64,000 nt of DNA from Hephaestia mangrovi (GTDB lineage: Bacteria > Pseudomonadota > Alphaproteobacteria > Sphingomonadales > Sphingomonadaceae). The notes beneath the pieces are model-generated. The model saw only the letters and a program-made list of their open reading frames with translations, ran no database searches and had not been told where the DNA came from. The stretch covers positions 302,001 to 366,000 of the forward strand of contig NZ_JAINVU010000003.1 in the NCBI RefSeq assembly GCF_019880555.1, in the 5' to 3' direction. Made by a program: the position numbers and the translations under genes. Positions 42,653 through 53,716 of the stretch are shown piece by piece (within the stretch, counting starts at the first letter, position 1; every line of letters begins with the position of its first letter).

Positions 42653-43435
42653 TCAGGACGATATATGGGCCCGCGCGTACATCATCGCCAGCCCTTGAAT
42701 GGTGAGATCGGGTTCGATGGCGTCGAACACGTCGGTATGCCGCTCGAACAACACCGCGAGTCCGCCGGTGCTGATCACTTTCACCGGGCGTCCGATCTCC
42801 GCTTTCAACCGCGCCGCCAGCCCCTCGATCATGGCGATATAGCCCCAGTAGATGCCGACGGTCATCTGGTCCTTGGTGTTGCGGCCGATCACCGACTTGT
42901 TTTCCGGGGCCGCGATCGCGATGCGCGGCAATTGCGCCGCCGCCGACACCAAGGCGTCAAGCGACAGGTTGATCCCCGGTGCGATGATCCCGCCTTTGTA
43001 CGCGCCGCGATAATCGACCACGTCGAAAGTCGTCGCGGTGCCGAAATCGATGATGATCAGATCCCCTTCATGCAGCGCGTGCGCCGCAATCGCGTTGACC
43101 GCCCGATCGGCGCCGAGATTCTGCGGCTCGTCGACGTCGAGCGCCATGCCCCATTCGACCGGAGCGCGTCCGGCGACGAGCGGCGTGACGCCGAAATATT
43201 TCTCGGCGAGCACTTCGAGGTTGTGGAGAGCACGCGGGACGACGGTGGAGATGATCACAGCCTGGATGTCGTCACGGCTATGACCTTCGAGTTGGAGGAG
43301 CTGGTTGAGCCACACCGCATATTCATCGGCAGTGCGGCGCGGATCGGTGGCGATCCGCCAGCGCGCCTTGATCGCCTCGCCCTCCACCAGCGCGAACACG
43401 ACGTTGGTATTGCCGACATCGAGCGCGAGCAGCAT
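42653..43435 (-). CDS. coaX: Type III pantothenate kinase
   Basis: A 260-residue ASKHA-fold kinase. LALDVGNTN (4-11) is the phosphate-1 loop, GADR (108-111) binds pantothenate, [11 protein letters not shown] (about 128-138) is the phosphate-2 loop, and GGIIAPGI and STGGLA are further CoaX motifs. It phosphorylates pantothenate in the first step of CoA synthesis and is insensitive to CoA feedback, unlike type I enzymes. The start ATG 43435 lies 11 bases after the birA stop. CoA supply ties in loosely with the acyl-CoA enzymes in this window, but clustering with birA and nuo is ancestral. Confidence 0.95.
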   Translation of the reverse strand: MLLALDVGNTNVVFALVEGEAIKARWRIATDPRRTADEYAVWLNQLLQLEGHSRDDIQAVIISTVVPRALHNLEVLAEKYFGVTPLVAGRAPVEWGMALDVDEPQNLGADRAVNAIAAHALHEGDLIIIDFGTATTFDVVDYRGAYKGGIIAPGINLSLDALVSAAAQLPRIAIAAPENKSVIGRNTKDQMTVGIYWGYIAMIEGLAARLKAEIGRPVKVISTGGLAVLFERHTDVFDAIEPDLTIQGLAMMYARAHISS

Positions 43436-43446
43436 GGCAATCCTCT

Positions 43447-44157
43447 TCAGATCAGGAACACGTCGCCAGCGTGAATGACACGCCTGGTGCCGTCCGCCAA
43501 GCGCAGGATCAGCGCACCGTCCGCATCGAGCCGTTCGAACAGGCCGTCGATGCTGCTCCCGTCGGGCAGTCGCGCGGTGAGCGCGGTGCCCGCGGGGTGC
43601 GCGCGTTCGACCCAGCGATCGCGGACGACGACGACGCCCTCGCTGCGCCAGCGCGAGAGCCAGCGTGCGAAGGTTTCGGCGAGAATCTCGAGAAACGCGC
43701 CGGGCTCGACCGCCACGCCGTGCGCCGAGAGGCTGGTGGCGACGCGATCGGTATCGGTCGGATAATGCGCCAGATTGACGCCGAAGCCGATCACCACCGC
43801 ATCCTCCGCGCGCTCGAGCAGGATGCCGGAGAGCTTGGCGCCATCGAGCAGCAGGTCGTTGGGCCATTTCAGGATCGGCGCAGGGTACCGTAGGAACTGG
43901 CGAACCGTCTCCTCCAGCGCTACCGCTGCGACCAGCGCCAGCGTTGCCGCCGGCGGATCGGCGGGGTGCAGCCGTGCGATCGTGCTCGCGTAGAGATTGC
44001 CGGTCGGCGACACCCATGCCCGGCCTTGCCGGCCCCGCCCGGCGAGCTGGCGCTCGGCGCGCAGCCACAGGCCCCCGGCCGCGCCATCGCGAGCCAGCGC
44101 CAGCACATCAGCGTTGGTCGAGCCGGTTTCGGCGACCGTCCGGATCGTGACCGTCAG
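43447..44157 (-). CDS. birA: Biotin-[acetyl-CoA-carboxylase] ligase, apparent CTG start
   Basis: About 236 residues if read from CTG 44157. The catalytic domain is complete: ETGSTNAD (10-17), GRGRQGRAW (40-48), [17 protein letters not shown] (catalytic Lys near 98) and GFGVNL. It attaches biotin to carrier lysines such as Lys676 of PccA. There is no N-terminal repressor domain (class I BirA). The first ATG, GTG or TTG in frame is GTG 44106, which would delete the conserved ETGSTN motif; upstream only CTG 44157, overlapping the nuoN stop (CTGA), and ATC 44145 could serve. Confidence 0.85.
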   Translation of the reverse strand: MTVTIRTVAETGSTNADVLALARDGAAGGLWLRAERQLAGRGRQGRAWVSPTGNLYASTIARLHPADPPAATLALVAAVALEETVRQFLRYPAPILKWPNDLLLDGAKLSGILLERAEDAVVIGFGVNLAHYPTDTDRVATSLSAHGVAVEPGAFLEILAETFARWLSRWRSEGVVVVRDRWVERAHPAGTALTARLPDGSSIDGLFERLDADGALILRLADGTRRVIHAGDVFLI

Positions 44158-45593
44158 AACAGCGCCTTGGCGGCGACCATCGACCAGCCGCCGATCAGCG
44201 GGATCAGCAGATAGCCGAGCGGCGAGACGAACAACGCGGTGATCGCGATCAGCCCGCCCTCGACCACGCCTTCGTTCTTCGGGAAGGCGGGTGCCGCCTC
44301 ATCGAAGAACATCGTCTTGACGATGCGCAGGTAATAATAAGCGCCGATTACCGAGGCGGCGATACCGAATACGGCGAGCGGGAACAGCCCGGCCGCGACG
44401 GCGGCGTGGAACACCGCGAACTTGGCGTAGAAGCCGAACAGCGGCGGGATGCCGGCAAGGCTGAACATGAAGGTCGCCAGCGCCCAGGCGAGGCCGGGGC
44501 GCGTCGTCGACATGCCCGACAGGCTGTCGATCGTCTCGACCGGCTGGCCGTCGGCATCGCGCATCTGCAGGACGACGAGGAACGAGCCGAGCGTCATCGC
44601 CAGATAGATGGTCAGGTACATCAGCACCGAGGCGACGCCTTCCTGCGTGCCGGCGGCGAGGCCGATCAGCGCGAAGCCGATATTGTTGATCGACGAATAA
44701 GCGAGCAGCCGCTTGATGTTGCGCTGCCCGATCGCCGCGACCGCGCCGAGGATGATCGAGGCGAGTGCGGCGAAGATCACCACCTGCCGCCATTGATCGA
44801 CCGCCGGGCCCATCGCATCGACCGCGACGCGCACCGCAAGGCCAAGCGCGGCCACCTTGGGCGCCGACGCGAAGAACGCGGTGACCGGGGTCGGCGCGCC
44901 TTCGTAGACGTCCGGCGTCCACATGTGGAACGGCACCGCCGACATCTTGAACGCGAGGCCTGCGAACACGAACACCAGCCCGAACATCAGCCCCAGCGAA
45001 TGCCCCGAGCCGTAGCTCGACGCAATCGCGCTGAACAACGTCGTGCCGCTGAACCCGTAAACCAGCGAGATGCCGTAGAGCAGCAAGCCCGAAGCGAGCG
45101 CGCCGAGCACGAAATACTTCAGGCCCGCCTCGGCCGAACGCGTATCGCGGCGCATGAAGCTCGCCAGCACATAGGCGGCCAAGCTCTGCAACTCGAGCCC
45201 GACGTAGAGGCTGAGGAGATCGCCCGCCGACACCATGATCCCCATGCCGACCGCCGAAAGCAGGATCAACACCGGATATTCGGGGCGCAGATCGTCGCCC
45301 GAGGTGCGCTGGAAGAAGTTGGGCGCCATCACGATCGCAATCGCGGCGGCAACGTAGATCAGCACCTTGGCAAAGGTCGCGAACGCATCGACCAGCAGCA
45401 GCCCGTCGAACGCCGCGCCCTGCGGCGTCGCGAACAACGCGATTCCCGCACCGAGCAGCACCGCGACCGAGCACCACGATACCGCGCGGGTCGAGCGCTG
45501 CCCGCCCCACGCCGCGACCAGCATCAGCACCAGCGCGCCGAGCGACAGAATGTCTTCGGGCAGCGCCATGCGCACGGAAGCCAGATAATCCAT
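44154..45593 (-). CDS. nuoN: NADH-quinone oxidoreductase subunit N
   Basis: A 479-residue antiporter-like membrane subunit of complex I with about 14 helices. GLELQSLAAYVL holds the conserved Glu of helix 5, and VPFHMWTPDVYEGAPTPVTAFFASAPKVAAL is the helix 7-8 signature with the proton-channel Lys. The end is ALF. It starts at ATG 45593, sharing one base with the nuoM stop (TAATG), and its stop overlaps the apparent birA start. Confidence 0.96.
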   Translation of the reverse strand: MDYLASVRMALPEDILSLGALVLMLVAAWGGQRSTRAVSWCSVAVLLGAGIALFATPQGAAFDGLLLVDAFATFAKVLIYVAAAIAIVMAPNFFQRTSGDDLRPEYPVLILLSAVGMGIMVSAGDLLSLYVGLELQSLAAYVLASFMRRDTRSAEAGLKYFVLGALASGLLLYGISLVYGFSGTTLFSAIASSYGSGHSLGLMFGLVFVFAGLAFKMSAVPFHMWTPDVYEGAPTPVTAFFASAPKVAALGLAVRVAVDAMGPAVDQWRQVVIFAALASIILGAVAAIGQRNIKRLLAYSSINNIGFALIGLAAGTQEGVASVLMYLTIYLAMTLGSFLVVLQMRDADGQPVETIDSLSGMSTTRPGLAWALATFMFSLAGIPPLFGFYAKFAVFHAAVAAGLFPLAVFGIAASVIGAYYYLRIVKTMFFDEAAPAFPKNEGVVEGGLIAITALFVSPLGYLLIPLIGGWSMVAAKALF

Positions 45594-47119
45594 TATTCGG
45601 CCTCCGCCTGGGTGGCAGGCGCGGGCGCCGCCTTGGTCGTCATCAGGTGCGAGTCGCCCGCCGGCTTGGCGCGCTCGATCCGCGCCATCAGGATATCGGC
45701 ATCCTTGCGCATCGGCGCGAGGAAGCTCTCCGGATAGACGCCCATCCACAGCACCACCGCCGCAATCGGCGCGAGCAGCGCGACTTCGCGCAAGCTGAGA
45801 TCGGGCATCAGCTTGACGTCGTCATGCTTCACCTCACCGAAGCAGATGCGCCAGTAGAGATAGAGCATATACGCCGCGCCGAGGATGATCCCGGTCGTGC
45901 AGAGCAGCGCCGTCCAGGTCGAGACCTGATAAGTGCCCATCAGCGACAGGAATTCGCCGACGAACCCGCTGGTCGCCGGCAGCCCGATCGAGGCCATCGT
46001 GAACAGCATGAACAGCACCGCATATTTGGGCATCACGAACGCGACCCCGCCATAGCGGCTGATCTCGCGGGTGTGCAGTCGATCGTAGATCACGCCGACG
46101 CACAGGAACAGCGCGCCCGAGACGAGGCCGTGGCTCAGCATCACGATCATCGCGCCCTGAATGCCGTAGACGTTGAACGCGAACAGACCGATCGTCACGA
46201 TCGCCATGTGCGCGACCGACGAATAAGCGATCAGCTTCTTCATGTCCTGCTGCACCAGCGCGACCAGCGACGTGTAGATCACCGCCACCGCCGACAGCCC
46301 GAACACCAGCCAGATGAATTGGTGGCTCGCCTCCGGGAACATCGGCAGCGAGAAGCGCAGGAAGCCGTATCCGCCGAGCTTCAGCAACACACCCGCCAGG
46401 ATCACCGACCCCGCGGTCGGCGCCTGCACGTGCGCGTCGGGCAACCAGGTATGGACCGGCCACATCGGCATCTTCACCGCGAACGAAGCGAAGAAAGCGA
46501 GCCACAGCCACATCTGCGCGTGGACCGGGAAATCGTAATTGAGCAGCACCGGGATGCTCGTCGTGCCGGCGTGGATCGCCATCCACAGCATGGCGATGAA
46601 CATCAGCACCGAGCCGAGCAGCGTGTAGAGGAAGAACTTGTAGCTCGCGTAAATCCGGTTCGGCCCGCCCCAGATACCGATGATCAGGAACATCGGAATC
46701 AGGCCGCCTTCGAAGAAGATGTAGAACAGGAACAGATCCTGCGCGGCGAAGGTGCCGATCATCAGCAATTCGGTGAACAGGAACGCCGACATATATTCGG
46801 GCACACGCGTCTGGATCGCCTGCCAGCTTGCGCCGATGCAGATCGGCATCAGGAATACGCTGAGCATGATCAACATGAGCGCGAAACCGTCGATACCGAG
46901 CGCCCAGCCGAAGCTGCCGAACAGCGGCACGTTCTCCTGGAACTGCCACTGCGCGCCGCCGATGTCGAAATGCGCCCACAGCACGATGCCGAGCACGAGA
47001 TCGACCAGCGTCGCGATCAGCGCCAGCCAGCGCGCCGCATTGGCGCTGAGGAACAGGCACGCGACCGCCGCCACGGCGGGAATCGCGAGCATTACCGAAA
47101 GGATAGGAAAGCCGTTCAT
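45593..47119 (-). CDS. nuoM: NADH-quinone oxidoreductase subunit M
   Basis: A 508-residue antiporter-like subunit. FEGGLIPMFLIIGIWGG contains the key Glu of helix 5, and FAVKMPMWPVHTWLPDAHVQAPTAGSVILAGVLLKLGGYG is the classical NuoM/ND4 channel region with Lys. It moves protons as part of the membrane arm. ATG 47119 is preceded by GGGGGA. The C-terminal tail (about 480-508) is rich in Lys, Ala and Glu (TKAAPAPATQAEAE), longer than in E. coli. The nuoL gene lies 11 bases upstream. Confidence 0.96.
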   Translation of the reverse strand: MNGFPILSVMLAIPAVAAVACLFLSANAARWLALIATLVDLVLGIVLWAHFDIGGAQWQFQENVPLFGSFGWALGIDGFALMLIMLSVFLMPICIGASWQAIQTRVPEYMSAFLFTELLMIGTFAAQDLFLFYIFFEGGLIPMFLIIGIWGGPNRIYASYKFFLYTLLGSVLMFIAMLWMAIHAGTTSIPVLLNYDFPVHAQMWLWLAFFASFAVKMPMWPVHTWLPDAHVQAPTAGSVILAGVLLKLGGYGFLRFSLPMFPEASHQFIWLVFGLSAVAVIYTSLVALVQQDMKKLIAYSSVAHMAIVTIGLFAFNVYGIQGAMIVMLSHGLVSGALFLCVGVIYDRLHTREISRYGGVAFVMPKYAVLFMLFTMASIGLPATSGFVGEFLSLMGTYQVSTWTALLCTTGIILGAAYMLYLYWRICFGEVKHDDVKLMPDLSLREVALLAPIAAVVLWMGVYPESFLAPMRKDADILMARIERAKPAGDSHLMTTKAAPAPATQAEAE

Positions 47120-47130
47120 GTCCCCCGCGC

Positions 47131-49230
47131 TCAGCTTGCCATCGCCCAGGTGACCGCGGCGGTCAGCCCGATCAGCATCACAAAGGCATAAGTGTAGATA
47201 TATCCGCTCTGCAGGCGACCGGCGACGCGGCTGGTGCCGGCCACGACCCACGCCGCGCCGTTCGGCCCGAAACGGTCGATCGTCTTCTCGTCACCGCGAC
47301 GCCAGAAGAACCGGCCGATCGCGAAAGCGGGGCGGACGAAGATGAAATTGTAGAGCTCGTCAAAATACCATTTGTTGAGCAGGAAGCGGTACAGCACCTC
47401 GAACGTGCTGGCGGCGCGCGCCGGGACGTCGGTCTTGCGGATGTAGGCATACCAGGCGACCGCGAGGCCGATCAGCATCACCACCGTCGGCCCGAGCTTC
47501 ACCCACACCGGGATCGCCTCCATCGCCTCCATCAGGTGCGGCGAGAACCACACCGCGCCGTGCCAATAGTTTTCGCCGGCTTCGGGGCTGATGAAGAAGT
47601 GCTGGAAGATGAAGCCCGCCGCGACCGCGCCGACCGACAGCAGGATCAGCGGGATCAGCATGTTGAGCGGGCTTTCGTGCGGATGATAGCCGCCGGTGCC
47701 GTGCGGCACCTCGTGCTGGCCGGCGCCGTGGACGTGCGGCTCGTCGCCGGCATCCTCACCCGCCGGATGCGCCTCGTGCCCGCTCTCCTGATGGTGCCGA
47801 TGGCCATGCGCATCGTGCACGGCATGCTGGATATGCTCGGAGCCCGCCCAGCGCGGCGCGCCGAAAAAGGTCATGAAGATCAGGCGCCACGAATAGAAGC
47901 TGGTGAGCAGCGCGGCGATCGTGCCGACCCACCAGGCGATCTCGCCGCCGCCGCCCGAGGCATAGGCCGCCTCGAGGATGCCGTCCTTCGAATGGAAGCC
48001 GGCGAAACCGATCTGCGGCAAGCCCCCGATACCGGGAAGGCCGACGCCGGTGATCGCCAGCGTGCCGGCGACCATCGCCCAGAAGGTGAGCGGGATCTTC
48101 TTCCGCAGGCCGCCGTAATAGCGCATGTCCTGCTCGTGGTGCATCGCGTGGATCACCGAGCCGGCGCACAGGAACAGCAGTGCCTTGAAGAAGGCGTGCG
48201 TGAACAGGTGGAACATCGCCCCGCCGAACGCACCGACGCCGGCGGCGAAGAACATGTAGCCGAGCTGCGAGCAGGTCGAATAAGCGATGACGCGCTTGAT
48301 GTCGGTCTGCACGCAGCCGATCGTCGCGGCGAACAGGCAGGTCGCGGCCCCGATGAAGGTGACGAAGCCGAGCGCTGTCGGGCTGGTCTCGAACATCGGC
48401 GACAATCGGCACACCATGAACACGCCCGCCGTCACCATCGTCGCCGCATGGATCAGTGCCGAGACCGGAGTCGGGCCTTCCATCGCGTCGGGCAACCAGG
48501 TGTGCAGGCCAAGCTGCGCCGATTTGCCCATCGCGCCGATGAACAACAGGATGCACAGCACCGTCATCGTGTCGGCGCGGAACCACAGGAAGCCGATCGT
48601 CGAATGCGCCATCGAGGGCGCCGCGGCCAGAATCTCCGGGATCGAGATGGTGTGGAACACCAGATACGTCCCGAAGATACCGAGCATGAAGCCGAGATCG
48701 CCGACGCGGTTGACAACGAACGCCTTGATCGCCGCGGCATTGGCGCTGGGCTTGTAGAACCAGAAGCCGATCAGCAGGTAGCTGGCGAGGCCGACGCCTT
48801 CCCAGCCGAAGAACATCTGGACCAGATTGTCGGCGGTCACCAGCATCAGCATCGCGAAGGTGAACAGCGACAGATAGGCGAAGAAGCGCGGCTGATCCGG
48901 ATCCTCGGCCATATAGCCCCAGCTATACAGATGGACGAGGAACGACACGCTGGTGACGACGACGAGCATCACCGCCGTCAACGAATCAACCCGCAGCGCC
49001 CATTCGACGTGCATCCCGCCGACATTGATCCAGTCGAACACCGGCGTGACAACCGGCCCCATCGTGCCGGCGAGATATTCGATGAAGATCGGCCAGGCGA
49101 GCACGCAGGAAATGAACAGCGCGCCGGTCGTCACCGATTTGGCGACGACATTGCCGATCATGCGGTTGCCGAACCCGGCGATTGCCGCCGCCAGCAGCGG
49201 CAGGAAAACGAGGAAAAGAATGGAAGTCAC
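47131..49230 (-). CDS. nuoL: NADH-quinone oxidoreductase subunit L, with His-rich loop
   Basis: A 699-residue distal proton-pumping subunit with 16 or so helices. [15 protein letters not shown] marks helix 5, and [29 protein letters not shown] the channel. The long amphipathic HL helix lies at the C terminus. Between helices near residues 467-513 is a strongly His-rich stretch ([18 protein letters not shown] and more, ending HPHESP) not found in E. coli NuoL, which could bind metal ions. It is separated from nuoK by 7 bases. Confidence 0.96.
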   Translation of the reverse strand: MTSILFLVFLPLLAAAIAGFGNRMIGNVVAKSVTTGALFISCVLAWPIFIEYLAGTMGPVVTPVFDWINVGGMHVEWALRVDSLTAVMLVVVTSVSFLVHLYSWGYMAEDPDQPRFFAYLSLFTFAMLMLVTADNLVQMFFGWEGVGLASYLLIGFWFYKPSANAAAIKAFVVNRVGDLGFMLGIFGTYLVFHTISIPEILAAAPSMAHSTIGFLWFRADTMTVLCILLFIGAMGKSAQLGLHTWLPDAMEGPTPVSALIHAATMVTAGVFMVCRLSPMFETSPTALGFVTFIGAATCLFAATIGCVQTDIKRVIAYSTCSQLGYMFFAAGVGAFGGAMFHLFTHAFFKALLFLCAGSVIHAMHHEQDMRYYGGLRKKIPLTFWAMVAGTLAITGVGLPGIGGLPQIGFAGFHSKDGILEAAYASGGGGEIAWWVGTIAALLTSFYSWRLIFMTFFGAPRWAGSEHIQHAVHDAHGHRHHQESGHEAHPAGEDAGDEPHVHGAGQHEVPHGTGGYHPHESPLNMLIPLILLSVGAVAAGFIFQHFFISPEAGENYWHGAVWFSPHLMEAMEAIPVWVKLGPTVVMLIGLAVAWYAYIRKTDVPARAASTFEVLYRFLLNKWYFDELYNFIFVRPAFAIGRFFWRRGDEKTIDRFGPNGAAWVVAGTSRVAGRLQSGYIYTYAFVMLIGLTAAVTWAMAS

Positions 49231-49237
49231 CGAACGA

Positions 49238-49543
49238 TCACCCCTTCATCCGGTTGACGTCATCGACCGCGATCGTGCCGCGGCCACGGAAATAAATCAC
49301 CAGGATCGCCAGACCGATCGCCGCCTCGCCGGCCGCGACCGTCAACACGAACATCGCGAACACCTGGCCGACGAGATCGTGCAGCGCCGCCGAGAAGGCG
49401 ACGAGGTTGAGGTTCACCGCAAGCAGGATCAGCTCGATCGCCATCAGGATGACGATGATGTTCTTGCGGTTGAGGAAGATGCCGAGCACCCCCATTACGA
49501 ACAGGATCGCCGCGACGACGATATAATGCGTGAGGCCGATCAC
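49238..49543 (-). CDS. nuoK: NADH-quinone oxidoreductase subunit K
   Basis: A 101-residue subunit with three membrane helices. The Glu residues in [19 protein letters not shown] and [14 protein letters not shown] match the conserved acids that take part in the proton path. It starts at GTG 49543, which overlaps the nuoJ stop by 4 bases (GTGA). The length is normal for the family. Confidence 0.96.
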   Translation of the reverse strand: MIGLTHYIVVAAILFVMGVLGIFLNRKNIIVILMAIELILLAVNLNLVAFSAALHDLVGQVFAMFVLTVAAGEAAIGLAILVIYFRGRGTIAVDDVNRMKG

Positions 49544-50151
49544 AGCTCCACCCCCTGGCCCACGGCCGGCTTGACGTTGCGGGTCGCGTCCTGCGGCCGG
49601 CGAGCGACCTGACGCGAAATGATCTGCGGCCGAACGCCGGCGCGCTTGCGGTGCGTCAGCACGATCGCGCCGATCATCGCCACCAGCAGCACCAGCCCGG
49701 CCGCTTCGAACACGAACAGATAGCGCGTGTAGAGCAGGTCGCCGATCGCCTGGATATTCGGCGTCTGCTCGGCAATCGGCGCGATGCGCTTCGACAAGTT
49801 CACTCCGCCGACCGACCATGCCCCAACGCCGATGATGACCTCGGCCAGCAGGGCAACCGCCAGCGCGAGGCCGAGCGGCAGGTAGCGAACGAACCCGGCG
49901 CGCAGCTCACTGAAATCGATATCGAGCATCATCACGACGAACAGGAACAGCACCGCGACCGCGCCGACATAGACGATGACGAGCAGCATCGCGATGAACT
50001 CGGCCCCCGCGAGCACCATCAGCCCCGCCGCGTTGAAGAAGGCGAGGATCAGCCACAGCACCGAGTGGACCGGGTTGCGCGACGATATCGTCAACGCAGC
50101 CGACGCGATCATCACGACCGCGAAGATGTAAAAGGCGATTGCTTGGATCAC
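49540..50151 (-). CDS. nuoJ: NADH-quinone oxidoreductase subunit J
   Basis: A 203-residue subunit with five membrane helices. [51 protein letters not shown] is the conserved core including the pi-bulge helix 3. The C terminus carries a basic extension ([20 protein letters not shown]) typical of alphaproteobacteria. It begins 33 bases after the nuoI stop, one of the larger gaps in the operon, and overlaps nuoK by 4 bases. Confidence 0.95.
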   Translation of the reverse strand: MIQAIAFYIFAVVMIASAALTISSRNPVHSVLWLILAFFNAAGLMVLAGAEFIAMLLVIVYVGAVAVLFLFVVMMLDIDFSELRAGFVRYLPLGLALAVALLAEVIIGVGAWSVGGVNLSKRIAPIAEQTPNIQAIGDLLYTRYLFVFEAAGLVLLVAMIGAIVLTHRKRAGVRPQIISRQVARRPQDATRNVKPAVGQGVEL

Positions 50152-50184
50152 GGAATCGGCGAGCCCCTGAAAGTCGGTTGGCGC

Positions 50185-50670
50185 TTAACGGTAGGGTGCG
50201 TCGGCGGCAAGGTTCGCGGCGATCGCGCGCTCCCAGCGATCGCCGTTATCGAGCAGCTTGGCCTTGTCGTAGATCAGCTCCTCGCGCGTTTCGGTCGAAA
50301 ATTCGAAATTCGGCCCCTCGACCACGGCATCGACCGGGCACGCCTCGGCGCACAGCCCGCAATAGATGCATTTGGTCATGTCGATGTCGTAGCGCGTCGT
50401 GCGGCGCGAGCCGTCGTCGCGCGGTTCCGCCTCGATCGTGATCGCCTGCGCCGGGCAGATCGCCTCGCACAATTTGCACGCGATACACCGCTCCTCGCCG
50501 TTGGGATAGCGGCGCAGCGCATGCTCGCCCCGGAACCGCGGCGAGATCGGGTTCTTCTCGTACGGATAGTTGATCGTCGCCTTGGCCTTGAAGAAGTAGC
50601 GCAGCGTCTTCAGGTGCGCGCCGATGAACTCCCACAGGGTGAAGGCTTTGACATATTGAGCAACGCTCAT
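50185..50670 (-). CDS. nuoI: NADH-quinone oxidoreductase subunit I
   Basis: A 161-residue peripheral-arm subunit with two [4Fe-4S] clusters. Ligand sets are Cys62, 65, 68, 111 and Cys72, 101, 104, 107 by the usual ferredoxin crossover ([12 protein letters not shown] and [12 protein letters not shown]). These are N6a and N6b, which pass electrons to NuoB. The start ATG 50670 overlaps the nuoH stop (ATGA). The N-terminal amphipathic stretch anchors it to the membrane arm. Confidence 0.97.
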   Translation of the reverse strand: MSVAQYVKAFTLWEFIGAHLKTLRYFFKAKATINYPYEKNPISPRFRGEHALRRYPNGEERCIACKLCEAICPAQAITIEAEPRDDGSRRTTRYDIDMTKCIYCGLCAEACPVDAVVEGPNFEFSTETREELIYDKAKLLDNGDRWERAIAANLAADAPYR

Positions 50671-51716
50671 GACGGAACTCCCACGCGGGTCAGCATCAGG
50701 AAGCCGGACACCAGGAACACCCAGAACAGCGACAGCGGCAGGAACACCTTCCAGCCCAGCCGCATCAGCTGGTCGTAGCGGTACCTCGGCACCGTGGCCT
50801 TCACCCACGAGAACACGAAGAAGAAGAACAGCATCTTGGCGAGCAGCCAGATGATGCCGGGCACGAAATACAGCGGCGCCCAGTCGAACGGCGGCAGATA
50901 GCCACCCCAAAACAGGCTGGCGTTCAATGCGCACATCAGGATGACGTTGGCATATTCACCCAACCAGAACAAAGCGAACGCCATCGACGAATATTCGGTC
51001 TGGTAACCGGCGACGAGCTCGCTTTCCGCCTCGGTGAGGTCGAACGGTGCGCGCTGCGTCTCGGCCATCGACGAGATCAGGAACACGATCGCCATCGGGA
51101 ACAGCAGCGGATTGGCCCAATTGCCGTTGATGAAGCCGTACAGCCCCCTTTGTGCCTCGACGATGCCGGTCAGGTTGAACGTCCCCGCCCACAGCACCAC
51201 CGAGATCAACACGAAGCCGATCGAGACTTCGTAACTGACCATCTGCGCGGCGGCTCGAAGCGCCGAATAGAAGGGATATTTGGAGTTCGACGCCCAGCCC
51301 GAGATGATGATCCCGTAGACGCCGATCGACGACGCCGCGAGGACGTAGAGCAAGCCGACATTGATGTTGGACAGCACCACGCCCGGCTGGAACGGCACCA
51401 CCGCCCAGACGATCAGCGCGACGGTGAAGGTGATGATCGGCGCGAGCAGGAACAGCCCGCGATTGGCCGCCGCCGGGATGATCGTTTCCTGCAGGAACAC
51501 CTTCAATCCGTCGGCGAAGCTCTGCAAAATGCCGAGCGGCCCGACCACGTTGGGGCCGCGGCGCAGCGCCATCGCCGCCCAGATCTTGCGGTCGGCATAG
51601 ATGATCAGCGCAACCGCGAGCATCACCGGCAGCGCGATCACCAGGATACCGATGATCGTCGCCAGGAACCACGCCCAGCCGTATGCCATGCCCCAGGAAG
51701 TGAAGAGTGCGGTCAT
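50667..51716 (-). CDS. nuoH: NADH-quinone oxidoreductase subunit H
   Basis: A 349-residue membrane subunit with eight or nine helices that forms part of the quinone site. [27 protein letters not shown] and [24 protein letters not shown] are the family signatures; the latter supplies conserved acids of the E-channel. ATG 51716 overlaps the nuoG stop by 4 bases. Confidence 0.97.
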   Translation of the reverse strand: MTALFTSWGMAYGWAWFLATIIGILVIALPVMLAVALIIYADRKIWAAMALRRGPNVVGPLGILQSFADGLKVFLQETIIPAAANRGLFLLAPIITFTVALIVWAVVPFQPGVVLSNINVGLLYVLAASSIGVYGIIISGWASNSKYPFYSALRAAAQMVSYEVSIGFVLISVVLWAGTFNLTGIVEAQRGLYGFINGNWANPLLFPMAIVFLISSMAETQRAPFDLTEAESELVAGYQTEYSSMAFALFWLGEYANVILMCALNASLFWGGYLPPFDWAPLYFVPGIIWLLAKMLFFFFVFSWVKATVPRYRYDQLMRLGWKVFLPLSLFWVFLVSGFLMLTRVGVPS

Positions 51717-53716
51717 TCCGCGGCCTCCGCAAGCTCATCGCCATGCAGCAGTTCAGCCGAGCAGAGCTGCATCGTCGGGCTGGCGCGGCAGATGGCGTTG
51801 GTCAGGTAGAAATCCTTGATCGGATACGCGTCGATCGTGCCCACGGCGGTATCGGACAGCGCCGGCGGGTTCCATTCGAAGCTGGCGAGGCCTTCCTTGG
51901 CCAGCGCCGGCACGTCGCGGCCCATATCGGCGCGCAGTTCCTCGATCGTGTCGAACGGCAGCGTCTGGCCGAGCTTCTCGGAGAGCGCGCGGAAGATCGT
52001 CCAATCCTCGCGCGCGTCGCCCGGCGGGAACACCGCGCGCTCGCCGCGCTGGACGCGCCCTTCCAGATTGACCCAGGTGCCCGATTTCTCGGCATAGCTC
52101 GCGCCGGGCAGGATCACGTCGGCGTGATGCGCGCCGTGATCGCCATGATGGCCGACATAGACCTTGAAGCTCTTGTCGAACTTGCTGAAATCAACCTCGT
52201 CCGCGCCGAGGAAGAACACCAGCTTGGGCTTGCCCGCGACGACATCGGCGATGCCGCCCTTCTGTGCGTAACCGAGCATCAGCCCGCCCATCCGCGCCGC
52301 CGAGAAATGGACGACGTTGAAGCCGTTCCAGCCGTCGCGCACAAGCTTGAGCGATTTGGCGAGTTTCAACGCCGCGCCATGCGCGCTCCTCAACGCCGCA
52401 CCACCGACGATCATTATCGGCCTCTCGGCGCCCTTGAAGGCATCCGCGACGTTCTTCGGCAGCTTGCCAAGCACCGACAGGTCATTGCCCAGCCACTCGA
52501 CGCGGTAGGTGAGATCGACCTCGGGCCCGATCGCGAACACCTTCGCGCCCTTCTTGATCGCCTTGCGGATCCGCGTGTTCACCAGCGGCGCTTCCCAGCG
52601 CAGATTAGTACCGACCAGCAGGATCGCGTCGGCCTCTTCGGTGCCGGCGATCGTGGTGTTGAAATTGACCGCCGCGAGACTCGACGTGTCGTAATCCATG
52701 CCGGTCTGCCGGCCCTCGAGCAGCGAGCCGCCCATCGCCGTCACCAGCGCCTTGGCCGCGTACATCGTCTCGCAATCGACGAGGTCGCCCGCCACCGCCG
52801 CGACGCTGCTGCCGGCGTTCACCGCCGCGATCGCCGCGAACGCCTCTTCCCACGTCGCGGGGACCAGCTTGCCGTCACGCCGCACATAAGGCTTGTCCAA
52901 CCGCCGGCGCACCAGACCGTCGACGGCGTGACGCGTCTTGTCGGTCGCCCACTCCTCGTTGACGTCCTCATTGATGCGCGGGAGGCAGCGCAGCACCTGA
53001 CGCCCACGGCTATCGAGCCGGATGTTGGTGCCGACCGCGTCCATCACGTCGATCGTCAGCGTCTTCTTCAATTCCCACGGCCGCGCCTCGAACGCATAGG
53101 GTTTCGAGGTCAGCGCGCCGACCGGACACAGATCGACGACATTGCCCGACAGCTCGCTGGTCACCGCATGTTCGAGATACGAGGTGATCTGCATGTCCTC
53201 GCCGCGCCCGATCGCGCCGATTTCCTCGACGCCGGCGACTTCCTCGGCAAAGCGGACGCAGCGCGTGCACTGGATGCAGCGCGTCATCACCGTCTTGACG
53301 ATCGGCCCCATATATTTCTCGGTGACCGCGCGCTTGTTCTCCTGAAAGCGCGACTGGCCGCGGCCATAAGCGATCGACTGGTCCTGCAGGTCGCACTCGC
53401 CGCCCTGATCGCAGATCGGGCAATCGAGCGGGTGGTTGATCAGCAGGAACTCCATCATGCCTTCGCGGGCATGCTTGACCATCGGCGTGGTGGTGAAGAT
53501 CTCCTGATTGTCCGCCGCCGGCAGCGCGCAAGACGCCTGCGGCTTGGGCGGCCCGGGCTTCACCTCGACCAGGCACATGCGGCAATTGCCGGCGATCGAC
53601 AGCCGCTCGTGATAGCAGAAGCGCGGGATCTCCTTGCCGGCAAGCTCGCACGCCTGCAGCACGGTGGCGCCGGCCGGCACCTCGATCTCTACGCCGTCGA
53701 CTTTAACCTTCGGCAT
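51713..53716 (-). CDS. nuoG: NADH-quinone oxidoreductase subunit G
   Basis: A 667-residue subunit. Cys34, 45, 48 and 63 bind the [2Fe-2S] N1b; His95 with Cys99, 102 and 108 bind N5; Cys147, 150, 153 and 197 bind N4. The rest is a molybdopterin-oxidoreductase-like domain without a cofactor. There is no N7 Cys set (CxxCxxxC...C) in the 215-260 region that I can see, as in mitochondrial-type enzymes. The start lies at ATG 53716, sharing one base with the nuoF stop. The length is nearer the mitochondrial 75-kDa subunit than the 900-residue E. coli protein. Confidence 0.96.
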   Translation of the reverse strand: MPKVKVDGVEIEVPAGATVLQACELAGKEIPRFCYHERLSIAGNCRMCLVEVKPGPPKPQASCALPAADNQEIFTTTPMVKHAREGMMEFLLINHPLDCPICDQGGECDLQDQSIAYGRGQSRFQENKRAVTEKYMGPIVKTVMTRCIQCTRCVRFAEEVAGVEEIGAIGRGEDMQITSYLEHAVTSELSGNVVDLCPVGALTSKPYAFEARPWELKKTLTIDVMDAVGTNIRLDSRGRQVLRCLPRINEDVNEEWATDKTRHAVDGLVRRRLDKPYVRRDGKLVPATWEEAFAAIAAVNAGSSVAAVAGDLVDCETMYAAKALVTAMGGSLLEGRQTGMDYDTSSLAAVNFNTTIAGTEEADAILLVGTNLRWEAPLVNTRIRKAIKKGAKVFAIGPEVDLTYRVEWLGNDLSVLGKLPKNVADAFKGAERPIMIVGGAALRSAHGAALKLAKSLKLVRDGWNGFNVVHFSAARMGGLMLGYAQKGGIADVVAGKPKLVFFLGADEVDFSKFDKSFKVYVGHHGDHGAHHADVILPGASYAEKSGTWVNLEGRVQRGERAVFPPGDAREDWTIFRALSEKLGQTLPFDTIEELRADMGRDVPALAKEGLASFEWNPPALSDTAVGTIDAYPIKDFYLTNAICRASPTMQLCSAELLHGDELAEAAE

